From: Oceanospirillaceae bacterium
Lineage (GTDB): Bacteria; Pseudomonadota; Gammaproteobacteria; Pseudomonadales; Balneatricaceae
Direction of reading: 5' to 3'
Length of the DNA stretch: 64,000 bases
Assembly: GCA_018647765.1 (NCBI GenBank)
Contig: JABGSN010000002.1
Location: 1 to 64,000 of the forward strand
Below the pieces are notes generated by a model. It had not been told where the DNA came from. It ran no database searches and worked only from the letters and a program-made list of their open reading frames with translations. Below are positions 38,263-47,499 of the stretch, piece by piece; the first letter of the stretch is position 1; the number at the start of each line of letters is the position of its first letter. The position numbers and the translations under genes are program-made.

Positions 38263-39492
38263 TTAACCCTTAATAATGTTGTGCTCTGGGCCGAATGGGA
38301 ACTTAGTGATGTTCTCCGCGCCTTCATCACCAACAACAAGGATGTCGTGCTCGCGGTATCCACCGGCACCAGCCATTCCTTCTGGCAACATAATCATTGG
38401 TTCGATAGACACGACCATACCTGGCTCAAGCACCGTGTCTACGTCTTCACGGAACTCAAGGCCCGCTTCACGGCCGTAGTAGTGGCTTAACGTACCAAAC
38501 GAGTGGCCGTAACCAAAGGTGCGGTGTTGTAGCACATCGTGCTCGGCAAAAATTTCGTTCAATTCGTGAGCAACATCGCTGCACTTAATGCCTGGCTTTA
38601 CAAGTTCAAGGCCACGACGATGCACCTTACAGTTGATTTCCCACAACTCTAAGTGGCGATCGCTAGCGTGCTCAGAGAACAAAGTACGCTCAAGCGCAGT
38701 GTAGTAACCGGCGATCATTGGGAAACAGTTAAGGCTTAAGATGTCGCCCGCTTCAATCTTGCGGCTGGTTACAGGGTTGTGGGCGCCATCGGTATTCATA
38801 CCCGACTGGAACCAAACCCAAGTGTCCATCAACTCACCGTCTGGGAAAGTCTTAGCAATTTCACGGATCATGGCTTGCGTGCCGGCCATAGCTACTTCGT
38901 ACTCAGGCACACCTACGGCAATGGCATCACGAATGGCTGCACCGCCGATGTCGCCAATACGCGAACCGTGCTTGATCACTTCAATTTCTTCGGCAGATTT
39001 GATCATGCGCATCTGCATGGTGGGCACACCAATATCTGCAAACTCAGAGGTTGGGAAGGTTTGCTTCATGATGTCCATGGTCGCCAGCGGCATGTGATCG
39101 TATTCAACCGCAATGCGGCTACCTGGCTTGATCAAGTTCTTAAGAGCAACAAAGAAGTTACCTTTCTGCCAATCAGTGTAAACCATGTTGTCGCCCAACT
39201 GGTTGCGACGGAATGGCTGACCACCATCGATGTTAGCAGTCACGGTAGTGAAGTTGTCTTGGGTAACAACCAAACCGTAGTCACGGCCAAAACGGCAGTA
39301 CACAAAGTCTGAGAAGTAGTTAATGTTGTGGTAAGACGTCATGACCACGGCATCCACATTGGCTGACGCCATATGAGCACGTAATTTAGCCAGACGGTTG
39401 CTGAGTTCTTGTTTGGAAAAAGTGGCAACCACTTTTTGGCCATTCGGAATTTCGATGGTACGAGGCATGTTGGTTGGGCTAAATTCTTGCAT
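38263..39492 (-). CDS. Creatinase (creatine amidinohydrolase)
   Basis: Pita-bread-fold enzyme of the M24 superfamily that splits creatine into sarcosine and urea, without metal. Of 409 aa. It follows remembered Pseudomonas creatinase along its length: TSYHNINYFSDF, ANIDGGQPFRRN, MRMIKSAEE, FQSGMNTDGAHNPVT with the catalytic histidine H238 (H232 of Pseudomonas), SLNCFPMIAGYYTALERTLF, YGHSFGTLSHYYGREAGLE and the C-terminal ENITKFPFGPEHNII. ATG 39492 has AGGTG seven bases upstream; GTG 39501 is the alternative. Sarcosine oxidase and urease are not in the window. Confidence 0.9.
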   Translation of the reverse strand: MQEFSPTNMPRTIEIPNGQKVVATFSKQELSNRLAKLRAHMASANVDAVVMTSYHNINYFSDFVYCRFGRDYGLVVTQDNFTTVTANIDGGQPFRRNQLGDNMVYTDWQKGNFFVALKNLIKPGSRIAVEYDHMPLATMDIMKQTFPTSEFADIGVPTMQMRMIKSAEEIEVIKHGSRIGDIGGAAIRDAIAVGVPEYEVAMAGTQAMIREIAKTFPDGELMDTWVWFQSGMNTDGAHNPVTSRKIEAGDILSLNCFPMIAGYYTALERTLFSEHASDRHLELWEINCKVHRRGLELVKPGIKCSDVAHELNEIFAEHDVLQHRTFGYGHSFGTLSHYYGREAGLEFREDVDTVLEPGMVVSIEPMIMLPEGMAGAGGYREHDILVVGDEGAENITKFPFGPEHNIIKG

Positions 39493-39797
39493 GGCATTCA
39501 CCTATTGGTTACACATATAGTGATTAATATATTGACCCCTAGACCATGGCCTAGGCAGTTCAGAAAACGAGTGCATTCTAGGTTTTATACAAGCATTAGT
39601 AAAATAAATAATTTAAATAAGATCATTAATTATTTTAATATTTAAGAGAAAATCCATCACTAAAAAACATGCTGATAGTTGTTTTATAGTCTACACCTAC
39701 GGTTGTGGCCTCCAACCCAACCAAAACCTTGCATTGTGACCTTGAATTAGCGATATTGTGCATTATTCCGAACACACTTAACCAGAGACCGTTGCCC
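39493..39797. promoter_or_regulatory. Divergent creatinase-agmatinase intergenic region
   Basis: About 300 bases between two divergent ureohydrolase-type genes. The part 39590-39665 is very AT-rich (runs such as AAATAAATAATTTAAATAAG and ATTAATTATTTTAATATTTAAG) and likely contains both promoters. No gene or clear operator is seen. Confidence 0.4.
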
Positions 39798-40742
39798 ATG
39801 GCCAAAAACAAACTCATCGGTGACCCCGTAATCGTATCTATGTACGCCAACCAGTTTAGCTTTTTGGCGCGCCCACTGACTCGAGACATGAGCCAAGGGT
39901 TTGATGCGGCCGTCGTAGGCTTACCGTTTGACCTTGCTACCACAGGCCGCGCGGGCACTCGTTCTGGTCCAACGGCGGTACGCCAAGCAAGCAGCAACGT
40001 GGGTTGGGAAAGTAGGCGCTGGCCTTGGTCTTTTGACGCCTTTAAATACCTAAAGGTGGCTGATTACGGTGATTTAGATTTTATTCCCGGTAATGCCGAT
40101 GACTTGAACCAAGAAATTGAACAGCATGCGCAGGCGATCATCTCGTCTGGCACACGTATGTTAAGCATTGGCGGTGACCATTATGTGGCCTTACCTTTGA
40201 TTAGAGCTCACGCTAAACACTACGGTAAAATGGCGTTAGTGCACTTTGACGCCCATACAGACACCTACCCTAATGATGCCGAAATTGACCATGGCAGCAT
40301 GTTTTACCACGCTCCTAAACAAGGTTTAATCGATGCGGACCATTCTATACAGGTGGGCATTCGTACCGAGTACCGGCCAGAAGACCATGAATTTGAAGTG
40401 CTTGATGCAGCGAAAGTGAATGATTTGAGCGCCGATGAAGTCGTCGCCTCCATTATTAAGCGTGTCGGCGATTTACCGGTCTATCTGACCTTTGATATCG
40501 ACTGCCTCGACCCAGCCTACGCACCCGGCACTGGCACACCCGTAGTTGGCGGTTTAACCACCGATAAAGCGCTTAAAATAATTCGGGGGTTAAAAGACGT
40601 TAATATCGTTGGTTTTGATCTAGTGGAAGTAAACCCAGCCTACGACCATGCCGACATCACGGCGCTCGCGGGTGCCACCATCCTGCTCGAGTTCTTATAT
40701 ATTTTGGCGCACCAGAAACGCAAGGCAATGACACCAGACTAA
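39798..40742 (+). CDS. speB: Agmatinase
   Basis: Mn-dependent ureohydrolase of 314 aa that converts agmatine to putrescine and urea. Metal ligands are in [18 protein letters not shown] and [19 protein letters not shown]. The middle part ([13 protein letters not shown], then [20 protein letters not shown]) and the end are close to E. coli SpeB, which favours agmatinase over guanidinobutyrase. ATG 39798 ([10 protein letters not shown]) matches the family start. It is divergent from creatinase. Confidence 0.88.
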   Translation: MAKNKLIGDPVIVSMYANQFSFLARPLTRDMSQGFDAAVVGLPFDLATTGRAGTRSGPTAVRQASSNVGWESRRWPWSFDAFKYLKVADYGDLDFIPGNADDLNQEIEQHAQAIISSGTRMLSIGGDHYVALPLIRAHAKHYGKMALVHFDAHTDTYPNDAEIDHGSMFYHAPKQGLIDADHSIQVGIRTEYRPEDHEFEVLDAAKVNDLSADEVVASIIKRVGDLPVYLTFDIDCLDPAYAPGTGTPVVGGLTTDKALKIIRGLKDVNIVGFDLVEVNPAYDHADITALAGATILLEFLYILAHQKRKAMTPD

Positions 40743-40774
40743 CATCTTTTCTATGGCAGCCCTTCGGATTTATG

Positions 40775-40850
40775 TCTTTGCGAAGGCAGCAGGCCTGTGG
40801 CATTCTATAGACTGCGGGACTGGATTGCTTCACTGCGTTCGCAAAGATGG
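40775..40850. repeat. Dispersed intergenic repeat, copy A
   Basis: About 75 bases that are homologous, in inverted orientation, to 48931-49007. Shared blocks include TTGCGAAGGC, AGGCCTGTGGCA, GACTGC/GTCCGC and GCTTCRCT followed by TTCGCARAGA-type ends. It fills the spacer after speB, where no gene is seen (40743-40881). Confidence 0.7.
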
Positions 40851-40881
40851 GATACTCTCAACTGCGGGGCTAGTGAACGGC

Positions 40882-41472
40882 TTAGGACTTAAGCCAAGGG
40901 TTATTGCTTTTTGGTGCAACCTTAGGCGTTTCAGGTGCAACAGGTTGAGGCGCCGGTGCGGCTTCTAGTGCGGCCGCCGCAGCAATATCTAATGCCATTT
41001 GGGCTTCTACGCGCAGCTTTTCTTCTCGTTCTGCTTCAAGTTGACCTTGTTCAGCGAGGGTAATGGCATCCATGTCGTATACGAACGAACCGACGTATTG
41101 CACATAATCGTCTTCATGAATTTTAGTGATTTTATTGCGGTATTCAAAATCAAATAACAAGATAATCCAGCTCACCTCTGAGTGCCCCATCTTTTTGATT
41201 TTATGAATAATGCTATCACCGTAACCGCTTGAATAGGAACATTCTTCAATAATTCCCTTCACCAGTGCCGTGCCACTTGCCACGCCATTGGTCTCCATGT
41301 TTTCATGGTTGTATTGGCTGATGTTAAAGTTCCGTGCCCAGGCATCTAGACCTTGATCATCTTCTTCAAAATAACGATCGGGTATGGTGTCGTAGCTGAG
41401 CGTAGAACACCAAACCGACACTTTGCCATGTTTTTCAAAGCTTGGTAGCAGGTTACTGTCGGATGAAGTCAT
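40882..41472 (-). CDS. Imm22-like (DUF4284) protein with Ala/Pro tail
   Basis: Protein of 196 aa. Residues about 9-125 (FEKHGKVSVWCSTLSYDTIP, then YFEEDDQGLDAWARNFNISQYNHENMETNG) resemble the Imm22 immunity-protein family, seen in polymorphic-toxin systems and as stand-alone genes. From about 135 on there is a charged helix and an Ala/Pro/Glu-rich tail ending in NNPWLKS. No toxin gene lies beside it. ATG 41472 (MTSSDSNLL) is taken; longer in-frame starts would cross the divergent decarboxylase start. Family call is from motif memory only. Confidence 0.5.
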   Translation of the reverse strand: MTSSDSNLLPSFEKHGKVSVWCSTLSYDTIPDRYFEEDDQGLDAWARNFNISQYNHENMETNGVASGTALVKGIIEECSYSSGYGDSIIHKIKKMGHSEVSWIILLFDFEYRNKITKIHEDDYVQYVGSFVYDMDAITLAEQGQLEAEREEKLRVEAQMALDIAAAAALEAAPAPQPVAPETPKVAPKSNNPWLKS

Positions 41473-41567
41473 GGGGAAACCTAAATATGGGTACGGGTAC
41501 GTAGGGCGGAAAAGTACCACAAACGCCCTAACCCTACAACGATCTTTGCTTTTATAAAGGACTTTCA

Positions 41568-42986
41568 GTGCAACAATATCTCGACCTATTCCAACAACTT
41601 GCATTACAACACTGCCAACAAAACCGTGCTGTAAGCGAGCCCATACAAGCCTCACAACTGCAACATATGATCGATGTCAGCATAGGCGCCGACGGTGCAG
41701 AATTAGATGACTTAAAGCAGGCCGCGGGCCAATACCTGAAGTTTCAGCCTGACAGTGGTCAGGTGGATTTTTTTAAGTTGCTTTATTCTGGCCGTAACAA
41801 CCCTGCCTTGCTGGGAGACTGGGTGGCAAGTCTAGGTAACGCCAACATGCATACCTTTCAAGTAAGCCCAGTGGCAACCCTAATGGAACTGGAACTTATT
41901 GATCAATGGAACCGGCTAGTCGGCTTTACTACAGATAGTCGAGCCGGAGACGGTGTCATGGTCTCCGGCGGCAGCCAGGCCAACTTAATCGCGATGATGA
42001 TGGCACGTCACCAAGCCATGCCCGACATAAAAGCCAAAGGTTTAACAGGCCAAACTTTGGTGGCCTTTGTGTCAGATCAAGCCCATTACTCGGCGCAAAA
42101 AGCCGCCAACCTACTTGGCATTGGCACCGATAACCTCATCGCAGTAGCATCAGACGCACAAGGCAGGTTGTGCCCTCAGGCACTCGCCATTGCCATCGAA
42201 ACCAGCCTTGAGCAAGGTCACCTGCCATTTTTTATTGGCCTCACCGCAGGCACTACGGTATTGGGGGCGTTTGACCCTGTGATGGAATGCCGGGCTATCG
42301 CCGACCAACATGGCATGTGGTTACACATCGACGGTGCTTGGGGCGCGCCAGTGTTGTTTTCCCAACATCACCGGCACCTACTCAACGGCAGTGATCTGGC
42401 AGATTCGTTTGCTTGGGATGCCCACAAACTGATGAATGTGCCGATTACAGCGGCGGTTATTTTAACCCGCCATCAAGGTCTATTAGAACTGGCCTGTGGC
42501 GGTGGCGGTGGCGATTATTTATTCCACAGTGATGAGAACGCGACCTATAACTTGGGCCAAAAGTCCATTCAATGCGGCCGTAGAGCGGATGCGTTAAAAG
42601 TTTGGTTAAGCTGGAAAGCTGTGGGCAGTAACGGTTTTGCAGACAAGGTAAACCGTTTGCAGGAATTAAAGCGGCGCTGTGTAGAGGCTATCAACACCTC
42701 TGATTGTTTGTACATGATTGGCCCGGCGGTGTACCTCAACGTGTTATTTCAATACCGTCCAACCACAAGCATGACCGAAACACAGTTGAGAGAGTTGAAC
42801 ATTGCCTTGTGTAAGCACATGCAAGCCCAAGGGTGTGCCTATGTAGATTACGCCAAATACCAAGGTAAAACCGGCATCAGACTCATACTAGCCAACGATG
42901 AAACGCAATATCAAGACATACAACGTTTGTTAGATCATTGTTTACAATTTGGCGCTGAGCTAAGACAAATTAGCTCAAAGGGTTAA
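41568..42986 (+). CDS. Group II PLP-dependent amino acid decarboxylase
   Basis: Fold-type I decarboxylase of 472 aa related to glutamate, cysteine-sulfinate, aspartate and diaminobutyrate decarboxylases. Key residues: H173 (stacks on PLP) in QAHYSAQKAA, D255 in WLHIDGAWGAP and the Schiff-base lysine K287 in FAWDAHKLMN. NANMHTFQVSPVATLME near 91-107 is typical of the group. Substrate cannot be assigned. Start GTG 41568 with AAAGG seven bases upstream. Converges with the VF530 gene, overlapping four bases. Confidence 0.82.
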   Translation: MQQYLDLFQQLALQHCQQNRAVSEPIQASQLQHMIDVSIGADGAELDDLKQAAGQYLKFQPDSGQVDFFKLLYSGRNNPALLGDWVASLGNANMHTFQVSPVATLMELELIDQWNRLVGFTTDSRAGDGVMVSGGSQANLIAMMMARHQAMPDIKAKGLTGQTLVAFVSDQAHYSAQKAANLLGIGTDNLIAVASDAQGRLCPQALAIAIETSLEQGHLPFFIGLTAGTTVLGAFDPVMECRAIADQHGMWLHIDGAWGAPVLFSQHHRHLLNGSDLADSFAWDAHKLMNVPITAAVILTRHQGLLELACGGGGGDYLFHSDENATYNLGQKSIQCGRRADALKVWLSWKAVGSNGFADKVNRLQELKRRCVEAINTSDCLYMIGPAVYLNVLFQYRPTTSMTETQLRELNIALCKHMQAQGCAYVDYAKYQGKTGIRLILANDETQYQDIQRLLDHCLQFGAELRQISSKG

Positions 42987-43318
42987 CTGGGCGTTTTCCA
43001 TATATGGCTATTGGTTGCACTGGGCGTTGATTTTGTCGACGCAGAGAGTTCAGTAGGTGCCCGAGATACAGTATTAAACTGCGGTTTAAGGGGTTTGCCT
43101 CGGATAATGGCATACACATAAAGCGACTCGACTTTATCTCTAGCCCATTGGGTTTTACGCAAAAACTTGAGGCTAGACTTGACCGTTGGGTTAGATCGAA
43201 AGCAGTTGATATTGACCTGTTCTGCAAGCGTTTCCCAGCCAAAGGTGTCCACTAGGTCGGTTACAACTTGTTCAAGTTTTACGCCGTGAAGCGGGTTACG
43301 GGGTTGGTCATTACTCAT
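42983..43318 (-). CDS. VF530 (DUF2132) family protein
   Basis: Protein of 111 aa. The VF530 core is clear at about 8-70: LHGVKLEQVVTDLVDTFGWE, INCFRSNPTVKSSLKFLRKTQWARDKVESLYV. VF530 members have a fold suggestive of DNA binding, without known function. A Ser/Thr/Pro-rich tail follows. Its ATG overlaps the stop of the upstream membrane-protein gene. Confidence 0.85.
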   Translation of the reverse strand: MSNDQPRNPLHGVKLEQVVTDLVDTFGWETLAEQVNINCFRSNPTVKSSLKFLRKTQWARDKVESLYVYAIIRGKPLKPQFNTVSRAPTELSASTKSTPSATNSHIWKTPS

Positions 43319-43947
43319 AATTGTTGTGCCTGTCTATATTTCGTTAGCGCAAATACTAAACTACCCAATATCACGTAGACCATACACAGTGCCAAGGCAT
43401 TGATGATGGTTTGACTGTAGCCGATTTGTGAAACATTGATAAAATAATAGGGGTAAGTGTCGCCCAGTAAACCCCGAATTAACACATACACAAAATACCC
43501 CAGCGGGTATATAGTCCAGCGTACGGGGTCCAACTTATGTAAGGACTGCCGAGGCGGGAACGCGATCCAAAACAGCACCAAACTGGCCGGCGTAATATAG
43601 TGCAAAAGGTAATCCGCAACCAGCTGTAACCCTTCGGGGTGCCAAACATGGCGTAATAAAACGTGATAGGCCAAGCCAACAAACAATATCGCCGTTACCG
43701 CACACCCCATCACCACGGGAGTTGAAAACCATTGACCCAATTTTGACTGCCTAAAAAGGGATGGTGCGGTAGCCACCAAGACTACAAATATATTGGTCAG
43801 TATGGTAAAGTAAGCAAAATACCTCACTAAACCATTAATAACACCCCTGCCGTCTAGCACCGCATTAGACAAAGAAATATACAACTGTAATAAGACACCG
43901 CACCAGGCAATAACGGCCACTAAAACCAAGGCTTTTTGGTTATTCAT
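43315..43947 (-). CDS. Pr6Pr/FAR-17a-like membrane protein
   Basis: Six-helix membrane protein of 210 aa. The pattern YFAYFTILTNIFVVL, YHVLLRHVWHPEGLQLVADYLLHYITP and IYPLGYFVYVLIRGLLGDTYPYYFI fits the Pr6Pr family (related to FAR-17a/AIG1). Conserved histidines in the second half suggest an enzymatic (perhaps hydrolase) role in the wider family, but nothing is established here. ATG 43947 is used; GTG 43959 is an alternative. Translationally coupled to VF530. Confidence 0.8.
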   Translation of the reverse strand: MNNQKALVLVAVIAWCGVLLQLYISLSNAVLDGRGVINGLVRYFAYFTILTNIFVVLVATAPSLFRQSKLGQWFSTPVVMGCAVTAILFVGLAYHVLLRHVWHPEGLQLVADYLLHYITPASLVLFWIAFPPRQSLHKLDPVRWTIYPLGYFVYVLIRGLLGDTYPYYFINVSQIGYSQTIINALALCMVYVILGSLVFALTKYRQAQQL

Positions 43948-44018
43948 AATTTGCTTCACATCACTCTTAAGGCGCTATATTATAACCAACATTAGGTCAC
44001 TAACCACAGGTATTGTTT

Positions 44019-44762
44019 ATGTCTACCCCTCAAACCGCAGCCATAGACCGCGACCGCACCGAACTTGCCGCCTGCTTTCAATGGACTGCACAAATGGACA
44101 TGCACGAATCCGTGGCCAATCATTTTAGTGCTGCTGTATCTGACGACGGTCATCAGTTTCTGTGTAACCCTAGAGGCCGCCATTTTTCTAACATGCAAGC
44201 CAGTGAATTACTGTTGCTCAATGCTAGCAACCCAGCAACTATGGATTCGAGCCAAGCGCCCGACCCCACCACATGGGCCATCCACAGCGCGCTACACAGA
44301 AACTTGCCACACGCCCGCTGCATCATGCACCTGCATCCGCGGTATGCTACCGCACTAGCTTGCCTGCAAGACAAAACCATTTACCCTATTGACCAAAACA
44401 CCATGCGTTTTTACCAACGTGTTGCTGTAGACACAGGCTTTGATGGCATGGGTTTAGGCGACGAAGCAGAACGCCTAACGACCTGCATGGGCGATAAACG
44501 CATTTTACTGATGGGCAACCATGGTGTTTTAGTGGTGGGCCAATCTATTGCTCAGTGTTTCGACGATATGTATTACCTAGAGCGCGCCTGCCGCACTTTA
44601 ATGGATTGTTACGCCTCCGGCCAGCCACTGGCCATAGTGAGCCATGATGTGGCAGAAAAAACCGCCCAGCAATGGCTTAATTATGATTTTGATTTTGCAC
44701 AACAACATTTGCAAGAAATCATGCAATTGCTCGATCAACAAGGGTCCAACTTTCGTTCATAA
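44019..44762 (+). CDS. Class II aldolase/adducin-family protein
   Basis: Protein of 247 aa with the zinc-binding aldolase fold: NHFSAAV near 34, PRGRHFSNM, IMHLHPRYATALAC with the two metal histidines, and GNHGVLVVGQSIAQCFDDMYYLERACR with the third histidine. Family members include fuculose- and ribulose-phosphate aldolases and decarboxylases; the short adducin-like form here cannot be assigned a substrate. ATG 44019 is preceded by AGG nine bases upstream. Confidence 0.82.
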   Translation: MSTPQTAAIDRDRTELAACFQWTAQMDMHESVANHFSAAVSDDGHQFLCNPRGRHFSNMQASELLLLNASNPATMDSSQAPDPTTWAIHSALHRNLPHARCIMHLHPRYATALACLQDKTIYPIDQNTMRFYQRVAVDTGFDGMGLGDEAERLTTCMGDKRILLMGNHGVLVVGQSIAQCFDDMYYLERACRTLMDCYASGQPLAIVSHDVAEKTAQQWLNYDFDFAQQHLQEIMQLLDQQGSNFRS

Positions 44763-44867
44763 ACTGTGCCTGTGCGACGCTGACTATCGTAATTTTGTCA
44801 TTCAGGCTTTTTTCGGCAATACCTGCTTTTCCTATCTATAGTTAATCCGTATAATTGCGCCAATATG

Positions 44868-44893
44868 AAGCCGGCCCTTGCGCCGGTTTTGTT
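44868..44893 (+). terminator. Probable terminator between aldolase and livG-like genes
   Basis: CCGGC (44871-44875) pairs with GCCGG (44882-44886), extended by A-T pairs, then TTTTGTTG. A perfect TATAAT lies just upstream at 44850-44855, so it could also be a leader hairpin of the transporter operon. Confidence 0.55.
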
Positions 44894-44989
44894 GTAACTA
44901 ACCATAATTAAAATAACGATACGTGTTGGCCTATTCGCTTACCTGCTTAAAGGCCCAACCTAGACGCTCTGCAGACAACGGGATCACAC

Positions 44990-45772
44990 ATGATCAAAGT
45001 CGAATCAGTGAGTAAACGTTTTGGTGGCGTACATGCCGTCAATAACGCCTCCATCGAAATCGCCAAAGGCTCCATCACCGGACTCATCGGCCCTAACGGG
45101 GCTGGTAAAACCACTCTTTTTAACATGATTGCTGGTAACTTAACGCCAACGTCGGGGCACATTTACCTCGATGGTGAAGATGTCACCGGTGTACCTCCCT
45201 ATGAATTATTTCATAAAGGCTTATTACGCACCTTTCAAATCGCTCACGAATTTGGCACCTTAACGGTGCTAGAGAACCTGATGATGGTACCGTCACAACA
45301 AGCCGGTGAAAACCTCATGGACGCTTGGTTCCGCCCCTCTATGGTGCGACAACAAGAAACCAAGGTACGCGAGAAAGCCATGGAAGTGATCGACTTCCTA
45401 AACTTGGGCCATGTCGCTCAAGAATTGGCCGGTAACCTTTCGGGGGGCCAAAAGAAGCTACTTGAATTGGGCCGCACCATGATGGTCGATGCCAAAGTTG
45501 TGTTGCTAGACGAAGTAGGCGCTGGCGTTAACCGCTCCCTATTACGTGAAATTGGCGAAGCCATCGTGCGCTTAAATCAAGAAAAAGGTTACACCTTTTG
45601 TATGATCGAACACGACATGGATTTCATTGGTCGTTTGTGTGACCCAGTCATTGTTATGGCAGAAGGTTCTGTATTAGCCCAAGGCACGGCCGAAGAAGTA
45701 ATTTCCAATGAGGCAGTCATCGAAGCATACTTAGGCACAGGCCTCAAAAACAAACCGGAGGCTAACGCATGA
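44990..45772 (+). CDS. livG: Branched-chain-type ABC transporter ATPase (LivG-like)
   Basis: ATPase of 260 aa of the hydrophobic-amino-acid uptake family. Walker A GPNGAGKTT is at 34-42, the LivG-type RTFQIAHEFGTLTVLENLM Q-loop near 84-100, signature LSGGQKK near 150 and the C-terminal HDMDFIGRLCDPVIVMAEG switch region. Walker B reads VVLLDEVGAGVN instead of the usual LLLDEPAAGLN, keeping the catalytic glutamate. First gene of a four-gene operon; its stop overlaps livF by ATGA. Confidence 0.88.
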   Translation: MIKVESVSKRFGGVHAVNNASIEIAKGSITGLIGPNGAGKTTLFNMIAGNLTPTSGHIYLDGEDVTGVPPYELFHKGLLRTFQIAHEFGTLTVLENLMMVPSQQAGENLMDAWFRPSMVRQQETKVREKAMEVIDFLNLGHVAQELAGNLSGGQKKLLELGRTMMVDAKVVLLDEVGAGVNRSLLREIGEAIVRLNQEKGYTFCMIEHDMDFIGRLCDPVIVMAEGSVLAQGTAEEVISNEAVIEAYLGTGLKNKPEANA

Positions 45773-46473
45773 GTTATCTAGTTGCAGATCAATTGCGTGG
45801 TGGCTACGGCGGCGCAGACATCCTTAACGGCTGTTCTTTGTCGGTAGACAAAGGTGAAGTAGCCGTTATTGTTGGCCCCAACGGTGCTGGCAAGTCCACC
45901 GCTATGAAAGCCTTATTAGGCATGCTAGACCTACGCGAAGGCAGCGTAACCCTAGGCGGCAAAGACATCACCCACATGTCCCCACAGGACCGTGTTGGTG
46001 AAGGCATTGCCTTTGTACCACAGACACACAACGTGTTTGGCGGCATGACGGTAGAAGAAAACCTAGAAATGGGTGCGTTTTTACGCACCGACGATTTTAC
46101 TGAAACCATGGAACAAATCTACGACTTGTTCCCAATTCTTAAACAGAAGCGCTTACAAAACGCAGGAGAGTTGTCTGGCGGCCAACGTCAACAAGTGGCC
46201 GTAGGCCGTGCCATGATGACACAACCCAGCGTATTGATGTTAGATGAACCTACTGCGGGTGTGTCTCCCATCGTCATGGACGAACTGTTCGACCGAATTC
46301 TAGAAGTGAAGCAACAAGGCATTGCCGTGTTGATGGTTGAACAAAACGCCGCCCAAGCCCTTAACATTGCCGACAAAGGTTATGTATTAGTGACCGGCAC
46401 CAATAAACATACCGGCAGTGGTGACGAACTACTGGCCGATCCTGTGGTGCGTCGCACCTTCTTGGGGGGTTAA
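45769..46473 (+). CDS. livF: Branched-chain-type ABC transporter ATPase (LivF-like)
   Basis: ATPase of 234 aa. Walker A GPNGAGKST near 37-45, IAFVPQTHNVFGGMTVEENLEMG Q-loop, signature LSGGQRQQVAVGRAMM and Walker B VLMLDEPTAGVSP, with VEQNAAQALNIADKGYVL after it, as in LivF. Three bases separate it from the permease gene. Confidence 0.9.
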   Translation: MSYLVADQLRGGYGGADILNGCSLSVDKGEVAVIVGPNGAGKSTAMKALLGMLDLREGSVTLGGKDITHMSPQDRVGEGIAFVPQTHNVFGGMTVEENLEMGAFLRTDDFTETMEQIYDLFPILKQKRLQNAGELSGGQRQQVAVGRAMMTQPSVLMLDEPTAGVSPIVMDELFDRILEVKQQGIAVLMVEQNAAQALNIADKGYVLVTGTNKHTGSGDELLADPVVRRTFLGG

Positions 46474-46476
46474 GTT

Positions 46477-47499
46477 ATGCCAGAATTTGTAGATATTTTA
46501 AACGCCATAGTACTGTTTTCTAACTTCGTACTAGTGCCAGCCATTTCTTATGGTGCTCAGCTTGCCCTAGGCGCCCTAGGCATCACCTTGGTATACGGCA
46601 TTTTGCGCTTCTCTAACTTTGCCCACGGCGACATGATGGCCTTTGGCACCATGTCAGTGATTCTAATAACCTGGGGCTTTCAATCCATGGGCATAAGCTT
46701 TGGCCCATTACCTACGGCATTGCTAGCCCTGCCCTTTGGCATTTTATGTGCCATAGGCCTGAGTTTAATGTTTGATAAAACCGTGTATAAGTTTTACAGG
46801 GTTAAAAAAAGCGCGCCGGTTATTTTTGTAATCGTGTCTACGGGTGTCATGTTTATGACTAACGCCATTGTGCGCTTCATCATTGGGCCAAGTGACCAAC
46901 GCTTTATGGACGGCACTAAGTTCATTTTTCGCCCCCGTGAATTTAAAGAGTTCACCGGCTTAAGTGAAGGCTTGGCGCTAAAATCCACCCAAGCACTCAC
47001 CTTAACCGTGGCTATTATTGCTGTGGCAGCCCTGTTCTACTTTTTGCAAAAAACCCGTACTGGTAAAGCCATGCGAGCGTTTTCTGACAACGAAGACTTA
47101 GCCCTACTGTCTGGTATCAACCCTGATCGGGTGGTATTTATCACTTGGATCATTGTGGCGGCGCTAGCCACTACTGCAGGCACCTTATACGGCCTAGACA
47201 AAAGCTTTAAACCGTTCACCTATTTTATGCTTCTGCTGCCAATGTTTGCGGCGGCCATTGTAGGTGGTATAGGCAGCCCTATTGGGGCCGTTGTGGGTGG
47301 TTTTGTGATTGCCTTCTCAGAAGTCATCGTAACCTACGCTTACAAAAAGTTCTTCATCTACCTAATGCCCGAGTCGTTAGAGCCTTCTGGTTTGATGCAG
47401 TTCTTATCCACCGATTATAAGTTTGCCGTGTCCTTTATCATCCTTGTGATGGTGTTGTTAATACGTCCAACAGGTATCTTTAAGGGGCAATCAATCTAA
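46477..47499 (+). CDS. livH: Branched-chain-type ABC permease (LivH-like)
   Basis: Permease of 340 aa with about eight helices. LALGALGITLVYGILRFSNFAHGDMMAFG near the start and the EAA-like GKAMRAFSDNEDLALLSGINPDRV cytoplasmic loop are diagnostic. The GGIGSPIGAVVGGFVIAFSE segment near the end is also typical. Its TAA overlaps the next ATG. Confidence 0.9.
   Translation: MPEFVDILNAIVLFSNFVLVPAISYGAQLALGALGITLVYGILRFSNFAHGDMMAFGTMSVILITWGFQSMGISFGPLPTALLALPFGILCAIGLSLMFDKTVYKFYRVKKSAPVIFVIVSTGVMFMTNAIVRFIIGPSDQRFMDGTKFIFRPREFKEFTGLSEGLALKSTQALTLTVAIIAVAALFYFLQKTRTGKAMRAFSDNEDLALLSGINPDRVVFITWIIVAALATTAGTLYGLDKSFKPFTYFMLLLPMFAAAIVGGIGSPIGAVVGGFVIAFSEVIVTYAYKKFFIYLMPESLEPSGLMQFLSTDYKFAVSFIILVMVLLIRPTGIFKGQSI

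Noticed and set aside
38779-39312. A 177-residue open frame on the plus strand inside creatinase
   Set aside because: Antisense to a well-conserved enzyme gene; its translation looks random (His/Val-rich) and matches nothing.
44850-44855. Perfect TATAAT as promoter of the livGFHM-like operon
   Set aside because: No good -35 element at 16-18 bases, and a transcript would start just before a terminator-like hairpin; left as a remark only.
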